Shown: positions 1 to 7,708, numbered from the stretch's first letter. The stretch: 23,965 bases of DNA from Hydrogenovibrio sp049975065 (GCA_049975065.1 JBNGDN010000023.1), one strand, 5' to 3'. Numbers and translations: made by a program. The notes: generated by a model from the sequence alone, not told the origin.

Positions 1-594
1 ATCGAAAAAGAGCTGGATTTGGATTTGCGTTTGTTGATTCAATTCAGCTTGGATTTGCATGCCGACATCCCGGTTTCCGAGACCTTGGTGGATGACATTT
101 ACGATTTCATCGTCAGCCGTCTGAAAGCCTACTACGCGGCGAAAGGCGTGTCCGCCGAACAATTTGAAGCGGTACGCGTTTGTGCGCCGGCCCATCCGTT
201 GGATTTCGGCAAGCGCATTGATGCGGTCTGCCAGTTCAGCGATATGGAAGGCGCTGACAGCTTGAGTGCGGCCAACAAACGTATCGCCAACATTCTGAAG
301 AAATACGACGGCGATTTGCCGGAGGAAGTCGATACGACGCTGTTTGAAGAGGCGGCCGAAAAGGATTTGTTTGAAGCCTTGGATGCCCTGCGCGAAACCG
401 TGAGCAATCAAATTGCCGGGCGTGATTATGCGGCGGCCATGGCGTTGTTGGCGACGATTCGTCAACCGGTGGATGCGTTCTTCGATCAGGTGATGGTGAT
501 GGCCGATTCGCAAGCCGTCAAGCAGAACCGTTTGGCGCTGTTGAATCAGATTTATCAACTCTTCTTGCAGGTGGCGGATATCTCGCGTCTGTAA
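1..594 (+). CDS. glyS: Glycyl-tRNA synthetase beta subunit, C-terminal part (5' end outside window)
   Basis: The reading frame is open from the first base and ends at TAA 592-594, giving the last 197 residues of the protein. GlyS is the large subunit of the heterotetrameric glycyl-tRNA synthetase, which charges tRNA-Gly in the cytoplasm; the beta subunit carries tRNA-recognition domains. The visible part matches the family's C-terminal helical (DALR-type anticodon-binding) region. Landmarks are the stretch ANKRIANILKK near the middle, then FFDQVMVMAD and the terminal NRLALLNQIY...VADISRL. The usual partner glyQ would lie upstream, outside the window. The gene is followed by a hairpin terminator and then by gmhB, a common gammaproteobacterial order. 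Identity is secure. No start can be assigned because the 5' end is missing. Confidence 0.95.
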   Translation: MEKELDLDLRLLIQFSLDLHADIPVSETLVDDIYDFIVSRLKAYYAAKGVSAEQFEAVRVCAPAHPLDFGKRIDAVCQFSDMEGADSLSAANKRIANILKKYDGDLPEEVDTTLFEEAAEKDLFEALDALRETVSNQIAGRDYAAAMALLATIRQPVDAFFDQVMVMADSQAVKQNRLALLNQIYQLFLQVADISRL

Positions 595-610
595 GCCCTT
601 GTGTGTATTG

Positions 611-655
611 AAAAACGGGCTCGCAGTCTCTGGCTGTTGAGTCCGTTTTGCTTTT
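611..655 (+). terminator. Rho-independent terminator after glyS
   Basis: An imperfect inverted repeat pairs AAAACGGGCTCGCAG (612-626) with CTGTTGAGTCCGTTTT (634-649) across a short loop and is followed by GCTTTT. It starts 17 nt after the glyS stop, as expected for the end of a glyQS transcript. The stem carries two mismatches and a bulge. Confidence 0.7.
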
Positions 656-669
656 AGGCGTTTGTTAAA

Positions 670-691
670 AAATAACCAGGCCTGGTTATTT
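670..691. repeat. 22-bp perfect palindrome with CCAGGCCTGG core
   Basis: AAATAACCAGG is followed directly by its exact reverse complement, giving an uninterrupted 22-bp palindrome between glyS and gmhB. The central decamer CCAGGCCTGG (676-685) occurs seven times in the window. As RNA it could form a hairpin with a T-rich tail and so act as a bidirectional terminator. It could equally be a protein-binding site or a genome-wide signal. It lies 31 nt before gmhB. Confidence 0.85.
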
Positions 692-722
692 CTCACGCAC
701 TGGGTACTTTAGGACTATCAGT

Positions 723-1256
723 ATGAAATTGATTGTATTGGATCGTGATGGCGTGGTGAACGAAGATTCGGATGCTTATATCAAGCATCCGGATGAATGG
801 CACCCGGTGCCGGGCAGTTTGGAAGCCATCGCAAAACTGAAACAAGCGGGCTGGACGGTGGCGGTGGCCACCAATCAGTCGGGGGTTCGGCGCGGTTATT
901 ATTCGCGCGAAACGTTGCACGCCATGCACATGAAATTTATGGCGTTGCTGGCGGAACAGGGCGCACGGGTGGATTGGATCAGTTATTCGCCCTATGTGGC
1001 GCAAGACGACTCGCCATGTCGTAAACCGGGAAGGGGCATGTTGCAGGCCATTGAAAACCGTTTTGGTGTGTCCTTGGCGGGGCAACCGATGGTGGGCGAT
1101 ACTCTGGCGGATATAGCAGTGGCCAAAGCGAAAGGAATGTTGCCCTATCTGGTGAGAACAGGAAAGGGGGAGCGAACCCTGGCGACGAATGACCCAGTTT
1201 TAACCGGGGTACCGGTGGGCGACAATTTATTGACAGTTGTGGAGTGGTTGATATGA
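723..1256 (+). CDS. gmhB: D-glycero-D-manno-heptose 1,7-bisphosphate 7-phosphatase (HAD family)
   Basis: GmhB removes the 7-phosphate from heptose 1,7-bisphosphate in the cytoplasm, a step toward ADP-heptose for the LPS inner core. The 177-residue protein shows the HAD/histidinol-phosphatase motifs in order. These are DRDGVVN with the nucleophile pair D7/D9, ATNQSGVRRG with T50-N51, CRKPGRGM with K101, and VGDTLAD with D126. Length is close to the family's usual 180-190. The zinc-loop Cys/His cluster seen in E. coli GmhB just before the CRKP motif is absent; only C99 remains in a segment reading SPYVAQDDSPC. The ATG follows an AGGA-type site about 9 nt upstream. The TGA overlaps the ATG of the acyltransferase gene, so the two are translationally coupled. 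The glyS-gmhB-plsC order supports the call. Confidence 0.9.
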   Translation: MKLIVLDRDGVVNEDSDAYIKHPDEWHPVPGSLEAIAKLKQAGWTVAVATNQSGVRRGYYSRETLHAMHMKFMALLAEQGARVDWISYSPYVAQDDSPCRKPGRGMLQAIENRFGVSLAGQPMVGDTLADIAVAKAKGMLPYLVRTGKGERTLATNDPVLTGVPVGDNLLTVVEWLI

Positions 1257-2047
1257 ATTCGGTGAAAACAGCGTTCCAAAGCGTTTTTTATGCCATCCGA
1301 TCCGTTTTGTTTCTTGTCGGAATGATGGTGTCCGCGGTGTTTTTTTCGGTGTTTGGACAGCTTTTGCGGCCGTTTTCCCTTCAAGTACGCTATTGCTTCA
1401 TTCATTATTGGGCGCGATTTTGCGTGTGGTGGCTAAAACTGACCTGTGGCATCTCTTATCGCGTGCAGGGTCAGGATAATTTGGATCTTTCTCAAACTGG
1501 TTTGCTTCTTGCTAGACATGAGTCAACTTGGGAAACGATGGCGTTCCAAAAAATCTTTCCAAGACAAACGTATGTCTTGAAAAAAGAGCTGTTGCGCATC
1601 CCTTTCTTTGGCTGGGGCTTGGCAATGTTGAACCCGATTTCGATTGATCGGAACGCGGGGCGACAGGCGATCAAACAGGTGGTGAACGAAGGACTGGAAC
1701 GCTTACAGAAAGGGGTTTGGGTGATTATTTTCCCGGAGGGCACGCGCATGGCGTCGGGAACGCCTGGAAAAATCAAGCCGGGCGGCGCTTTATTAGCACA
1801 AAAGGCGAAAGTGCCCGTTTATCTGGTGGCGCATAATGCGGGACGTTTTTGGCCGAAGAGTGGTTTTATCAAAACGCCTGGCGTCGTGGATATTTACATC
1901 AGCCCACCGTTGGATGTCGAAAACATGACGGTGGCCGAGATTAATCAAAAAACAGAGGAATGGTTTTCAGCGCATCTGGACACAGGGAGCCCAATGGCTC
2001 TTGAAGCAGAAGCAAAGACAGAAGGAGGCGCTGAAGCCATGAAATGA
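1253..2047 (+). CDS. plsC: 1-acyl-sn-glycerol-3-phosphate acyltransferase (PlsC family)
   Basis: The family transfers an acyl chain to lysophosphatidic acid at the inner membrane to make phosphatidic acid, the precursor of phospholipids. The 264-residue product has hydrophobic segments near residues 11-35 and 48-62. The catalytic block is HESTWE (H89 to E94, an HX4E variant of HX4D that I recall from gram-negative PlsC subtypes). It is followed by NPISIDR and the substrate-binding motif FPEGTR (160-165). I chose the ATG at 1253 rather than the GTG at 1244: GGAG at 1241-1244 is ideally spaced for it, and it forms an ATGA overlap with gmhB. The C-terminal tail is Glu/Ala rich. Which lysophospholipid it prefers cannot be read from sequence, and a second copy may exist elsewhere in the genome. 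Confidence 0.88.
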   Translation: MNSVKTAFQSVFYAIRSVLFLVGMMVSAVFFSVFGQLLRPFSLQVRYCFIHYWARFCVWWLKLTCGISYRVQGQDNLDLSQTGLLLARHESTWETMAFQKIFPRQTYVLKKELLRIPFFGWGLAMLNPISIDRNAGRQAIKQVVNEGLERLQKGVWVIIFPEGTRMASGTPGKIKPGGALLAQKAKVPVYLVAHNAGRFWPKSGFIKTPGVVDIYISPPLDVENMTVAEINQKTEEWFSAHLDTGSPMALEAEAKTEGGAEAMK

Positions 2048-2048
2048 C

Positions 2049-2879
2049 ATGAGCAAACTGGCAACCATCATAGGGGTCTTTATCGGGAGTCTGATTGTAC
2101 TCCTGAGTATGATCGACTTTGAAAAAGGTCGGTTGCTGTCGGCTTTCTTTAATTGGCAGGGATTGCTGGTTGTTCTCGGGGGCACCTTTGCCGCCACGCT
2201 CATCAACTATCCGCTCTCGCAAATGGGTTGCTTCTTTCGCGGCATCGGCAAGGTGTTTGCGACCGAGCCGGAGTCGGAAAACGAAGCCATCGAGCAAATC
2301 ATTTACCTGAGCCACATTGCCCAAAGCAAAGGGGTGTTGGCGCTGGAAAAAGAAATTGAACTGATTTCCGACTCGTTTTTACGCTTTGCGCTTTCCGAAA
2401 TGATGGTCTATCGGGATAAAGAGCATTTGGCCGTCAGTCTGCAGAATCACATCAATGCCACACGCATCCGTCACATCAATTGTCAGGACGTGTTTAACAA
2501 CATGGCCTCCTATGCACCAGCGTTTGGCATGATGGGGACGGTCATGGGGTTGATTATGATGATGACATCGCAGTTTTCTGGCGATACGGGCGGTTCCTAT
2601 GTTCCGGGGCAATCGGATGACATGTTAAACAGTTTGTTGCAAGGCATGGGCTTGGCGTTGGTGACGACGTTTTACGGCGTTTTGTTTGCGAATTTTGTGT
2701 TTATTCCCATTGCGGGCAAGTTAAAAGTGCTCTCGGATGCTGAGGCGTTGAAAAATGAGATATTGATGTACGGTGTGCTGGGGTTAAAAAATGAGCAGCC
2801 GCCATTAATGCTGCGTGAAAGCATGACCGCCTTTGTGAATGAAAAGAACAAAGAGCGGCTTGAAGCCACCTTGAGGTAG
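2049..2879 (+). CDS. MotA/PomA-like stator channel subunit of a three-gene motor
   Basis: This 276-residue membrane protein belongs to the MotA/TolQ/ExbB superfamily and resembles the Na+-type PomA more than proton MotA. Membrane segments are predicted near 2-21, 37-54 (VVLGGTF), 156-173 and 200-222, with the large cytoplasmic loop between TM2 and TM3. The TM3 segment APAFGMMGTVMG and the TM4 segment ALVTTFYG keep threonines (T164, T206/T207) at the places where PomA has ion-site threonines. Prolines P157 and P220 are also kept. The TM3-TM4 loop (about 174-199) is longer than I expect for PomA. The ATG lies 1 nt after the plsC stop; the only strong Shine-Dalgarno (AAGGAGG) is over 20 nt away, so translation probably depends on re-initiation. 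Two OmpA-domain partners follow. In family terms it would form the ring of an ion-driven rotary motor. Whether it turns a flagellum or serves another envelope machine is not shown. Confidence 0.85.
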   Translation: MSKLATIIGVFIGSLIVLLSMIDFEKGRLLSAFFNWQGLLVVLGGTFAATLINYPLSQMGCFFRGIGKVFATEPESENEAIEQIIYLSHIAQSKGVLALEKEIELISDSFLRFALSEMMVYRDKEHLAVSLQNHINATRIRHINCQDVFNNMASYAPAFGMMGTVMGLIMMMTSQFSGDTGGSYVPGQSDDMLNSLLQGMGLALVTTFYGVLFANFVFIPIAGKLKVLSDAEALKNEILMYGVLGLKNEQPPLMLRESMTAFVNEKNKERLEATLR

Positions 2880-2884
2880 TCGCG

Positions 2885-3610
2885 ATGAAAACCGAAGCCA
2901 TTACGGAGGCACTGGAAGCTCGCGGCAACCAACGCATGAAACGCAACCAGGCCTGGCAAATCATCTACATTGCCCTGTTCACTTCCTTATTGGCCTTTTT
3001 CGTATTGATTATTACGCTGGTGGAGCTGGAGGGGTCAAAACCCAAGCGGGATTACCAGCGTCTCGTCAATAATTTATATCAGGATTCGATTCACCTGAAA
3101 AAGGAACTGGGCCTGGAGTGGTTGCGCATTGAAAACACCTTATCCAAAGGCGTGCGGTTTACGCTGGACGAACAAGCCTTGTCCAGTCAGGATTTGTTTG
3201 CCTCGGCGCGAGCCAAGGTGAATCCACGCTATTTGCCTTATATCAATCGGTTTGTGGCGTTTCTGACAGAGCTGGATGTGCCAACCTATGGTGACCGCCA
3301 TCAGAAGTTGGTGAACAGTATTTTGCTGCCGGGTGAACGTTTTCAAGTGACGATCCGGGTCGAGGGGCATACGGATGCGAATCCTTTAGCGAAAACGGCG
3401 TTGTATCGCAGTAACTTTGAGCTGAGCACCTTTCGCGCTTATGCCATTATGGATTTACTGAAACTTTACAGCGGCTTGCCCAGCCATTATTTTGCCATTG
3501 CCGGTTACGGCAGTTTTCTGCCAGTGACTTCGAACCCGCTGGACTCTGAAAATCGCCGAGTGGAGATTTATTTACTGCCCCAGTTGGTGCCGATTCAGGA
3601 GGCGTCATGA
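2885..3610 (+). CDS. MotB-like OmpA-domain protein lacking the ion-carrying aspartate
   Basis: This 241-residue protein has one N-terminal membrane helix (about 24-46) and a C-terminal OmpA/MotB peptidoglycan-binding domain. The domain contains VEGHTDANPL, NFELSTFRA and the final NRRVEIYL. The helix aligns without gaps to MotB: AWQIIYIALFTSLLAFF against AWEIALADLMTVLMVFF of the flagellar MotB in this window. At the position of the essential aspartate (six residues after the conserved Trp) this protein has Ala30, and there is no acidic residue anywhere in the helix. The nearest are E47 and E49 at its periplasmic end. It starts 5 nt after the channel gene and ends in an ATGA overlap with the next gene, so co-expression is very likely. 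I infer a structural, non-conducting B subunit that pairs with the downstream paralogue. A copy of the CCAGGCCTGG decamer lies at 2947-2956. Confidence 0.82.
   Translation: MKTEAITEALEARGNQRMKRNQAWQIIYIALFTSLLAFFVLIITLVELEGSKPKRDYQRLVNNLYQDSIHLKKELGLEWLRIENTLSKGVRFTLDEQALSSQDLFASARAKVNPRYLPYINRFVAFLTELDVPTYGDRHQKLVNSILLPGERFQVTIRVEGHTDANPLAKTALYRSNFELSTFRAYAIMDLLKLYSGLPSHYFAIAGYGSFLPVTSNPLDSENRRVEIYLLPQLVPIQEAS
2947..2956. repeat. CCAGGCCTGG decamer, copy 2 (inside motB-like gene)
   Basis: Exact copy of the palindromic decamer, here encoding Gln-Ala-Trp at the start of the membrane helix. One of seven exact copies in the window. Confidence 0.9.
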
Positions 3611-4287
3611 GTGCTCAAGCTTTGAAAGCCCGGAGTTCTTGGCTGTTTTCATTCGGCGATGTCATTACCCTGCTGATCACCTTCTTTATTATGATGATCG
3701 TACTGAATAAAGGAGAAATTACCCGCATTCAGAAATGGACAGAAGAGCAGTTGGATTTGGCTTACCTTTCCATTGAGCAGCAAATGGCCGAGGTACCTTC
3801 CATAGAGGTGAGTCGCAAGACACACGGAATCGTGATTCTTATTGACCAATCGGATGCCTATGTCCGGGGTGGTTTCGAGCCTTCGGAGACCTTAGCGGCC
3901 TCTTTGATTCGGCTTAGCGAGGTTTTGGGTAGGTTGCCCTTGTTTGCACTGGATTTAGACACCATGCCGGACTATGTTGTCCGTTATGCGGAAGCGGATG
4001 ATTTAAAATGGCGGGCGGAGATTTCGGTGGAAGGGCATTCGGATGACGACCGCATCGATCCGAATTCGGTTTTGCGCAACAACTGGTTTTTAAGCACCAT
4101 GCGTGCCCAGACGGTGATGCGGCTTCTGTTTGAAAACAGTGGGTTGTCTCCCCAGTTGTTCGGTGTGGCCGGTTATGGTCAGTTCCGTCCCTTGGCATCG
4201 AATGCTACGCCTGAGGGCAAGGCGATGAACCGGCGAGTGCAGATTTTGATTTCAGCGAGTTTTGAAAAAGATGACTGGCAAGAGTGA
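3607..4287 (+). CDS. MotB-like OmpA-domain protein with ion-carrying aspartate
   Basis: This 226-residue protein is the second B-type subunit of the three-gene motor. The N-terminal helix reads SWLFSFGDVITLLITFF. D18 sits six residues after W12, the spacing of the proton- or sodium-carrying aspartate in MotB/PomB. The periplasmic OmpA domain shows VEGHSDDD, NNWFLSTMRAQTV, GVAGYGQFRPLASN and NRRVQILI, the peptidoglycan-binding signature. The gene has AGGAGG four nt before its ATG, and its start overlaps the preceding stop (ATGA). It ends 8 nt from the convergent ung gene. With the two upstream genes it makes a complete stator: a PomA-like ring plus one B subunit with and one without the key aspartate. 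Family membership is firm. The heterodimer idea and the cellular role are inference. Confidence 0.85.
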   Translation: MSAQALKARSSWLFSFGDVITLLITFFIMMIVLNKGEITRIQKWTEEQLDLAYLSIEQQMAEVPSIEVSRKTHGIVILIDQSDAYVRGGFEPSETLAASLIRLSEVLGRLPLFALDLDTMPDYVVRYAEADDLKWRAEISVEGHSDDDRIDPNSVLRNNWFLSTMRAQTVMRLLFENSGLSPQLFGVAGYGQFRPLASNATPEGKAMNRRVQILISASFEKDDWQE

Positions 4288-4295
4288 AGCCCGTT

Positions 4296-5012
4296 TCAGT
4301 CGTTTGGCGGCAACTGCCAGTTGATCGGTGTTTGATGGTGTTGTATCAAATACTGGTTGCAGCGCGAAAAAGGGCGGCTGCCGAAAAAGCCGCGATAGGC
4401 CGAAAGTGGAGACGGGTGTGTGCTTTTGATGATCAGGTGCCGTTGCGGGTCGATGAAACGGCCCTTCTTCTGGGCGTAAGCGCCCCACAAAATAAACACC
4501 AAATGTTCGCGTTGCGTGGCCAACGCATGAATGATGGCATCGGTAAAGTGTTCCCAGCCTCGGTTCTGGTGGGCATTGGGTTGACCGGCTTCGACGGTGA
4601 GAACAGCATTCAGCAATAGAACGCCTTGATCGGCCCAGGGTTGCAAATAGCCGCTGTGCTGGTTGTTTACATTGAGGTCGTCTTGCAATTCTTTATTAAT
4701 GTTCAGCAATGATTTTGGCAAGGGTTTCACGTCCGGCAGGACTGAAAAGCACAAGCCATGGGCATGCCCCACCGTTGGGTAAGGGTCTTGACCGATAATC
4801 ACCACTTTGACGTGATCGAAAGGGGTGCTGTTCAAGGCATTAAACCATTGGGAGCCTTTCGGTAGAATGCGCTTGCCTTGTGTTTTTTCCGCCGTCAGAA
4901 ACGTTTTGAGTTTCTGCATATACGGCTGCTGAAATTCCGAGCCGATAACATTCAGCCACGAGGCGTCAAGCGCGGGTTCCGTTGGCGAAGTTGAGTGGGC
5001 GGGTGTCGGCAT
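4296..5012 (-). CDS. ung: Uracil-DNA glycosylase, family 1
   Basis: Ung cuts uracil from DNA and starts base-excision repair of deaminated cytosine. The 238-residue protein has the water-activating motif GQDPY (74-78, D76), the LLLN segment with N135 for uracil recognition, and HPSPLSAYR (199-207) with catalytic H199 and the intercalating leucine. The residue after GQDPY is Pro (GQDPYPT) rather than the His of E. coli (GQDPYH), a variant I believe occurs in other bacteria. The frame stays open upstream to 5141, but that part overlaps pdxH and has no family similarity. The ATG at 5012 begins 25 nt after the pdxH stop and gives the usual family length. No clear Shine-Dalgarno precedes it, so coupling to pdxH is likely. 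The first 15 residues are Pro/Ser/Thr rich. Confidence 0.93.
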   Translation of the reverse strand: MPTPAHSTSPTEPALDASWLNVIGSEFQQPYMQKLKTFLTAEKTQGKRILPKGSQWFNALNSTPFDHVKVVIIGQDPYPTVGHAHGLCFSVLPDVKPLPKSLLNINKELQDDLNVNNQHSGYLQPWADQGVLLLNAVLTVEAGQPNAHQNRGWEHFTDAIIHALATQREHLVFILWGAYAQKKGRFIDPQRHLIIKSTHPSPLSAYRGFFGSRPFSRCNQYLIQHHQTPINWQLPPND

Positions 5013-5037
5013 GGTCAAATCGGGTGGCGAGTGCGGG

Positions 5038-5688
5038 TTATGGCGACAAGCGGTCAATTCGCCAGGCCTGGTCATTTCGCGGTGACAGGGTGAAACGGAA
5101 GCGGTCGTGCAGGCGGCTGGGGCGACCTTGCCAGAACTCAAAATAGTTTGGCACCAGTCGATAACCGCCCCAGTGTTCTGGACAGGTTATTTCGCCCAGC
5201 TGTTCTTCCGCTGCAATTTCCATATTCTGTTCCAATGTTTTACGCCCTGGCACCACTTGGCTTTGCTGTGAAATCAAGGCCGCGATCTGACTGTCTCTGG
5301 GGCGAGATTGGAAATAACGCTCGGAGACGTCGCGAGGTGTTTTTTCCAGCAGACCCTCAATACGCACTTGGCGATCGAGTTCCGGCCAAAAAAACAAAAG
5401 CGCCCCTTTGGGAGAGTAGTCAATTTGTTGACCTTTGTCGCTGATATAATGGGTGTAGAAAACAAAGCCCTTATCATCAATCGCTTTGAGTAACACGATG
5501 CGACTGTGTGGCTGACCCGTGGCATCAACGGTGGATAGGCTCATGGCGGTTGGGTCTTGCACCGTGCGTTCCTGGGCAAAATCCATCCATTCCGAAAACT
5601 GCTGAAACGGATCCAGGTGAAGGTCAGCGTGTTCCAGTTTGGCAAAGTCGTATTGTCTTCTGTCGGCATGGTAGTCTCGATTTGGCAT
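5038..5688 (-). CDS. pdxH: Pyridoxamine/pyridoxine 5'-phosphate oxidase
   Basis: PdxH is an FMN-dependent cytoplasmic enzyme that oxidises pyridoxine or pyridoxamine 5'-phosphate to pyridoxal 5'-phosphate. The 216-residue product matches in full length. Seen in order are RIVLLK (63-68) and FYTHYISDKG in the FMN site, WPELDRQVRIEG (101-112), SRPRDSQIAALIS, and the C-terminal WGGYRLVPNYFEFWQGRPSRLHDRF. The upstream ATG at 5712 is possible. I prefer 5688 because AGGGGAC stands five nt before it, while nothing resembling a ribosome site precedes 5712. It is the first gene of a pdxH-ung minus-strand pair and is divergent from parE. A CCAGGCCTGG copy lies near the 3' end, encoding Gln-Ala-Trp. Confidence 0.94.
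   Translation of the reverse strand: MPNRDYHADRRQYDFAKLEHADLHLDPFQQFSEWMDFAQERTVQDPTAMSLSTVDATGQPHSRIVLLKAIDDKGFVFYTHYISDKGQQIDYSPKGALLFFWPELDRQVRIEGLLEKTPRDVSERYFQSRPRDSQIAALISQQSQVVPGRKTLEQNMEIAAEEQLGEITCPEHWGGYRLVPNYFEFWQGRPSRLHDRFRFTLSPRNDQAWRIDRLSP
5062..5071. repeat. CCAGGCCTGG decamer, copy 3 (inside pdxH)
   Basis: Exact decamer within the last codons of pdxH, encoding Gln-Ala-Trp on the minus strand. Confidence 0.9.
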
Positions 5689-5772
5689 TCGCTGTCCCCT
5701 GTTTGAATCCATAGAATATTGGGGTTAATATAACCCAACTCAAATTGACTTACCACTTAGGAGTTCCCTGAC

Positions 5773-7659
5773 GTGAGCGAAAATTACAGTGCATCCGAAA
5801 TTGAGGTGTTAACCGGACTGGATCCGGTACGGAAACGACCGGGGATGTATACCGATACCACGCGCCCTAATCACTTGGCGCAAGAGGTGATTGACAACAG
5901 TGTGGATGAAGCCATTGCCGGTCACGCCTCTGAAATCATGGTGACGCATTTTGCAGACGGTTCCATTCGGGTGGAAGACAATGGCCGGGGCATGCCGGTG
6001 GACATTCATCCCGAAGAAGGAGTTCCGGGCGTGGAAGTCATTTTGACTAAATTGCACGCTGGGGGGAAATTCTCCAATAAGGCGTACCAATTCGCTGGCG
6101 GTCTGCACGGAGTAGGGGTTTCAGTGGTCAACGCCTTGTCGAAACGGGTGGAAATTGAAATCAAACGGGGTGGTCAGCAACACCGAATTGCATTTGAAAA
6201 CGGTGATTTGGTTGAACCGTTGGAAGTGATCGGTAAGGTCGGTAAGAAAAATACCGGTACGGCTTTACGTTTCTGGCCGGACGCCGTATTTTTCGACACG
6301 CCGAAGTATGCCCTGACGAAATTAAAACATTTATTGCGTGCTAAGGCGGTTCTGAGTCCGGGATTGAAAGTCACCTATAACGACGAACTGAGCCAAGAAA
6401 AAATCGAATGGCAGTACGATGCCGGTTTGCGCGACTACCTGAATCAAGCGTTGGACGGTATCGAACGTTTGCCACTGGAAGGGTTTGTCGGCGAGTCACA
6501 TAATGAAAACGAAGGGGTTTCCTGGGCGATTACCTGGTTGGCCGAGCCGTCTGAAAACTTGTTGGAAAGTTATGTGAATTTGATCCCGACGCCGCAGGGT
6601 GGAACCCATGTGAACGGTTTGCGCGCAGGGGCAACGGATGCGATTCGGGAGTTTTGTGAATTCCGAAATTTGTTGCCGCGCGGGGTGAAGCTGACGCCGG
6701 AAGACGTTTGGCAGAATGTGGCGTTTGTACTGTCAGCCAAAGTGCGCGAACCGCAGTTTGCCGGACAGACCAAAGAGCGTTTGTCGTCGCGTGAATGCGT
6801 GCCGTTTATTTCCGGGGTGGTGAAAGACAGCTTGAGTTTATGGCTGAACCAGCACACCGATGTGGCGGAAAAGATTGCCGAGATTGTCATCAATAATGCC
6901 AATAACCGCAATAAGAAAGCCAAGAAAATCACCCGTAAAAAAATCACTTCCGGCCCGGCGTTGCCGGGTAAATTGGCCGATTGTACCGAATCGGACTTGA
7001 ACCGCACGGAATTGTTCCTGGTGGAAGGGGATTCTGCCGGCGGGTCGGCCAAGCAGGCGCGTGATAAAAACTTCCAGGCCATTATGCCGCTACGCGGCAA
7101 GATTTTGAACACATGGGAGGTGGATCCGGGACAGGTGTTGGCCTCGGCGGAAATTCATGACATCAGTGTCGCCATCGGCGTGGATCCAGGCACGGAAGAT
7201 TTGACCAGTCTGCGTTACGGAAAAATTTGCATTCTGGCGGATGCCGACTCGGATGGGGCTCATATTGCGACCCTGATTTGCGCACTGTTTGTCAAACATT
7301 TCCCGAAGCTGGTGGAGAATGGGCATGTCTATGTGGCCATGCCGCCGCTGTATCGGGTGGATGTCGGCAAGCAGGTGTTTTATGCGTTGGATGAAGCCGA
7401 GAAAACCGGCATTCTGGATCGTGTCGAATCGGAAAAAATGCCGGGAAAAGTGCAGGTAACACGCTTTAAAGGGCTGGGCGAAATGAACCCGAAGCAGTTG
7501 CGGGAAACCACCATGATGCCGGAGACGCGCCGCTTGATTCAGTTGAGTCTGGAAGCGGAAACCACGGAAAGAGTCATGGATATGCTACTGGCGAAAAAGC
7601 GCTCGTCCGACCGTAAAGTCTGGCTGGAGGAGAAAGGCGACCTGGCAGAAGTGATTTAA
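5773..7659 (+). CDS. parE: DNA topoisomerase IV subunit B (ATPase)
   Basis: ParE is the GHKL ATPase subunit of topoisomerase IV, which decatenates daughter chromosomes with ParC. The 628-residue length equals the ParE type (E. coli 630) rather than the roughly 800 of GyrB. Visible are RKRPGMYTDTT, EVIDNSVDEA (E38, N42) and GGLHGVGVSVVN in the ATPase domain. The TOPRIM domain has EGDSAGGSAKQARD (E418) and DADSDGAHI (D490, D492, D494), then RFKGLGEMNPKQL near the C-terminus. The start codon is GTG, with AGGAG 9 nt upstream. parC lies 2.1 kb downstream on the same strand, separated by small genes. That supports ParE over GyrB. Confidence 0.96.
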   Translation: MSENYSASEIEVLTGLDPVRKRPGMYTDTTRPNHLAQEVIDNSVDEAIAGHASEIMVTHFADGSIRVEDNGRGMPVDIHPEEGVPGVEVILTKLHAGGKFSNKAYQFAGGLHGVGVSVVNALSKRVEIEIKRGGQQHRIAFENGDLVEPLEVIGKVGKKNTGTALRFWPDAVFFDTPKYALTKLKHLLRAKAVLSPGLKVTYNDELSQEKIEWQYDAGLRDYLNQALDGIERLPLEGFVGESHNENEGVSWAITWLAEPSENLLESYVNLIPTPQGGTHVNGLRAGATDAIREFCEFRNLLPRGVKLTPEDVWQNVAFVLSAKVREPQFAGQTKERLSSRECVPFISGVVKDSLSLWLNQHTDVAEKIAEIVINNANNRNKKAKKITRKKITSGPALPGKLADCTESDLNRTELFLVEGDSAGGSAKQARDKNFQAIMPLRGKILNTWEVDPGQVLASAEIHDISVAIGVDPGTEDLTSLRYGKICILADADSDGAHIATLICALFVKHFPKLVENGHVYVAMPPLYRVDVGKQVFYALDEAEKTGILDRVESEKMPGKVQVTRFKGLGEMNPKQLRETTMMPETRRLIQLSLEAETTERVMDMLLAKKRSSDRKVWLEEKGDLAEVI

Positions 7660-7708
7660 CCCGAGTGTTTACCCTGTTCGAGCCCGCTTTGATTCGAGGG
7701 GTTATCTT

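Noticed and set aside
3607..4287. Zorya-type anti-phage defence (ZorA/ZorB)
   Set aside because: There is a MotA-like/MotB-like unit, but the channel protein lacks the long cytoplasmic tail of ZorA and no helicase or nuclease partner gene follows; the next gene is convergent ung.
4284..4619. Plus-strand open frame of 111 codons after the motor genes
   Set aside because: It lies wholly antisense to ung, whose family motifs are intact, and has no ribosome site of its own.
5013..5141. N-terminal extension of ung to 5141
   Set aside because: The extra 43 codons overlap the 3' end of pdxH in another frame and show no similarity to uracil-DNA glycosylases.
5745..5750. TTGACT before parE as a -35 box
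   Set aside because: The matching -10 would fall on or next to the GTG start and is not AT-rich.
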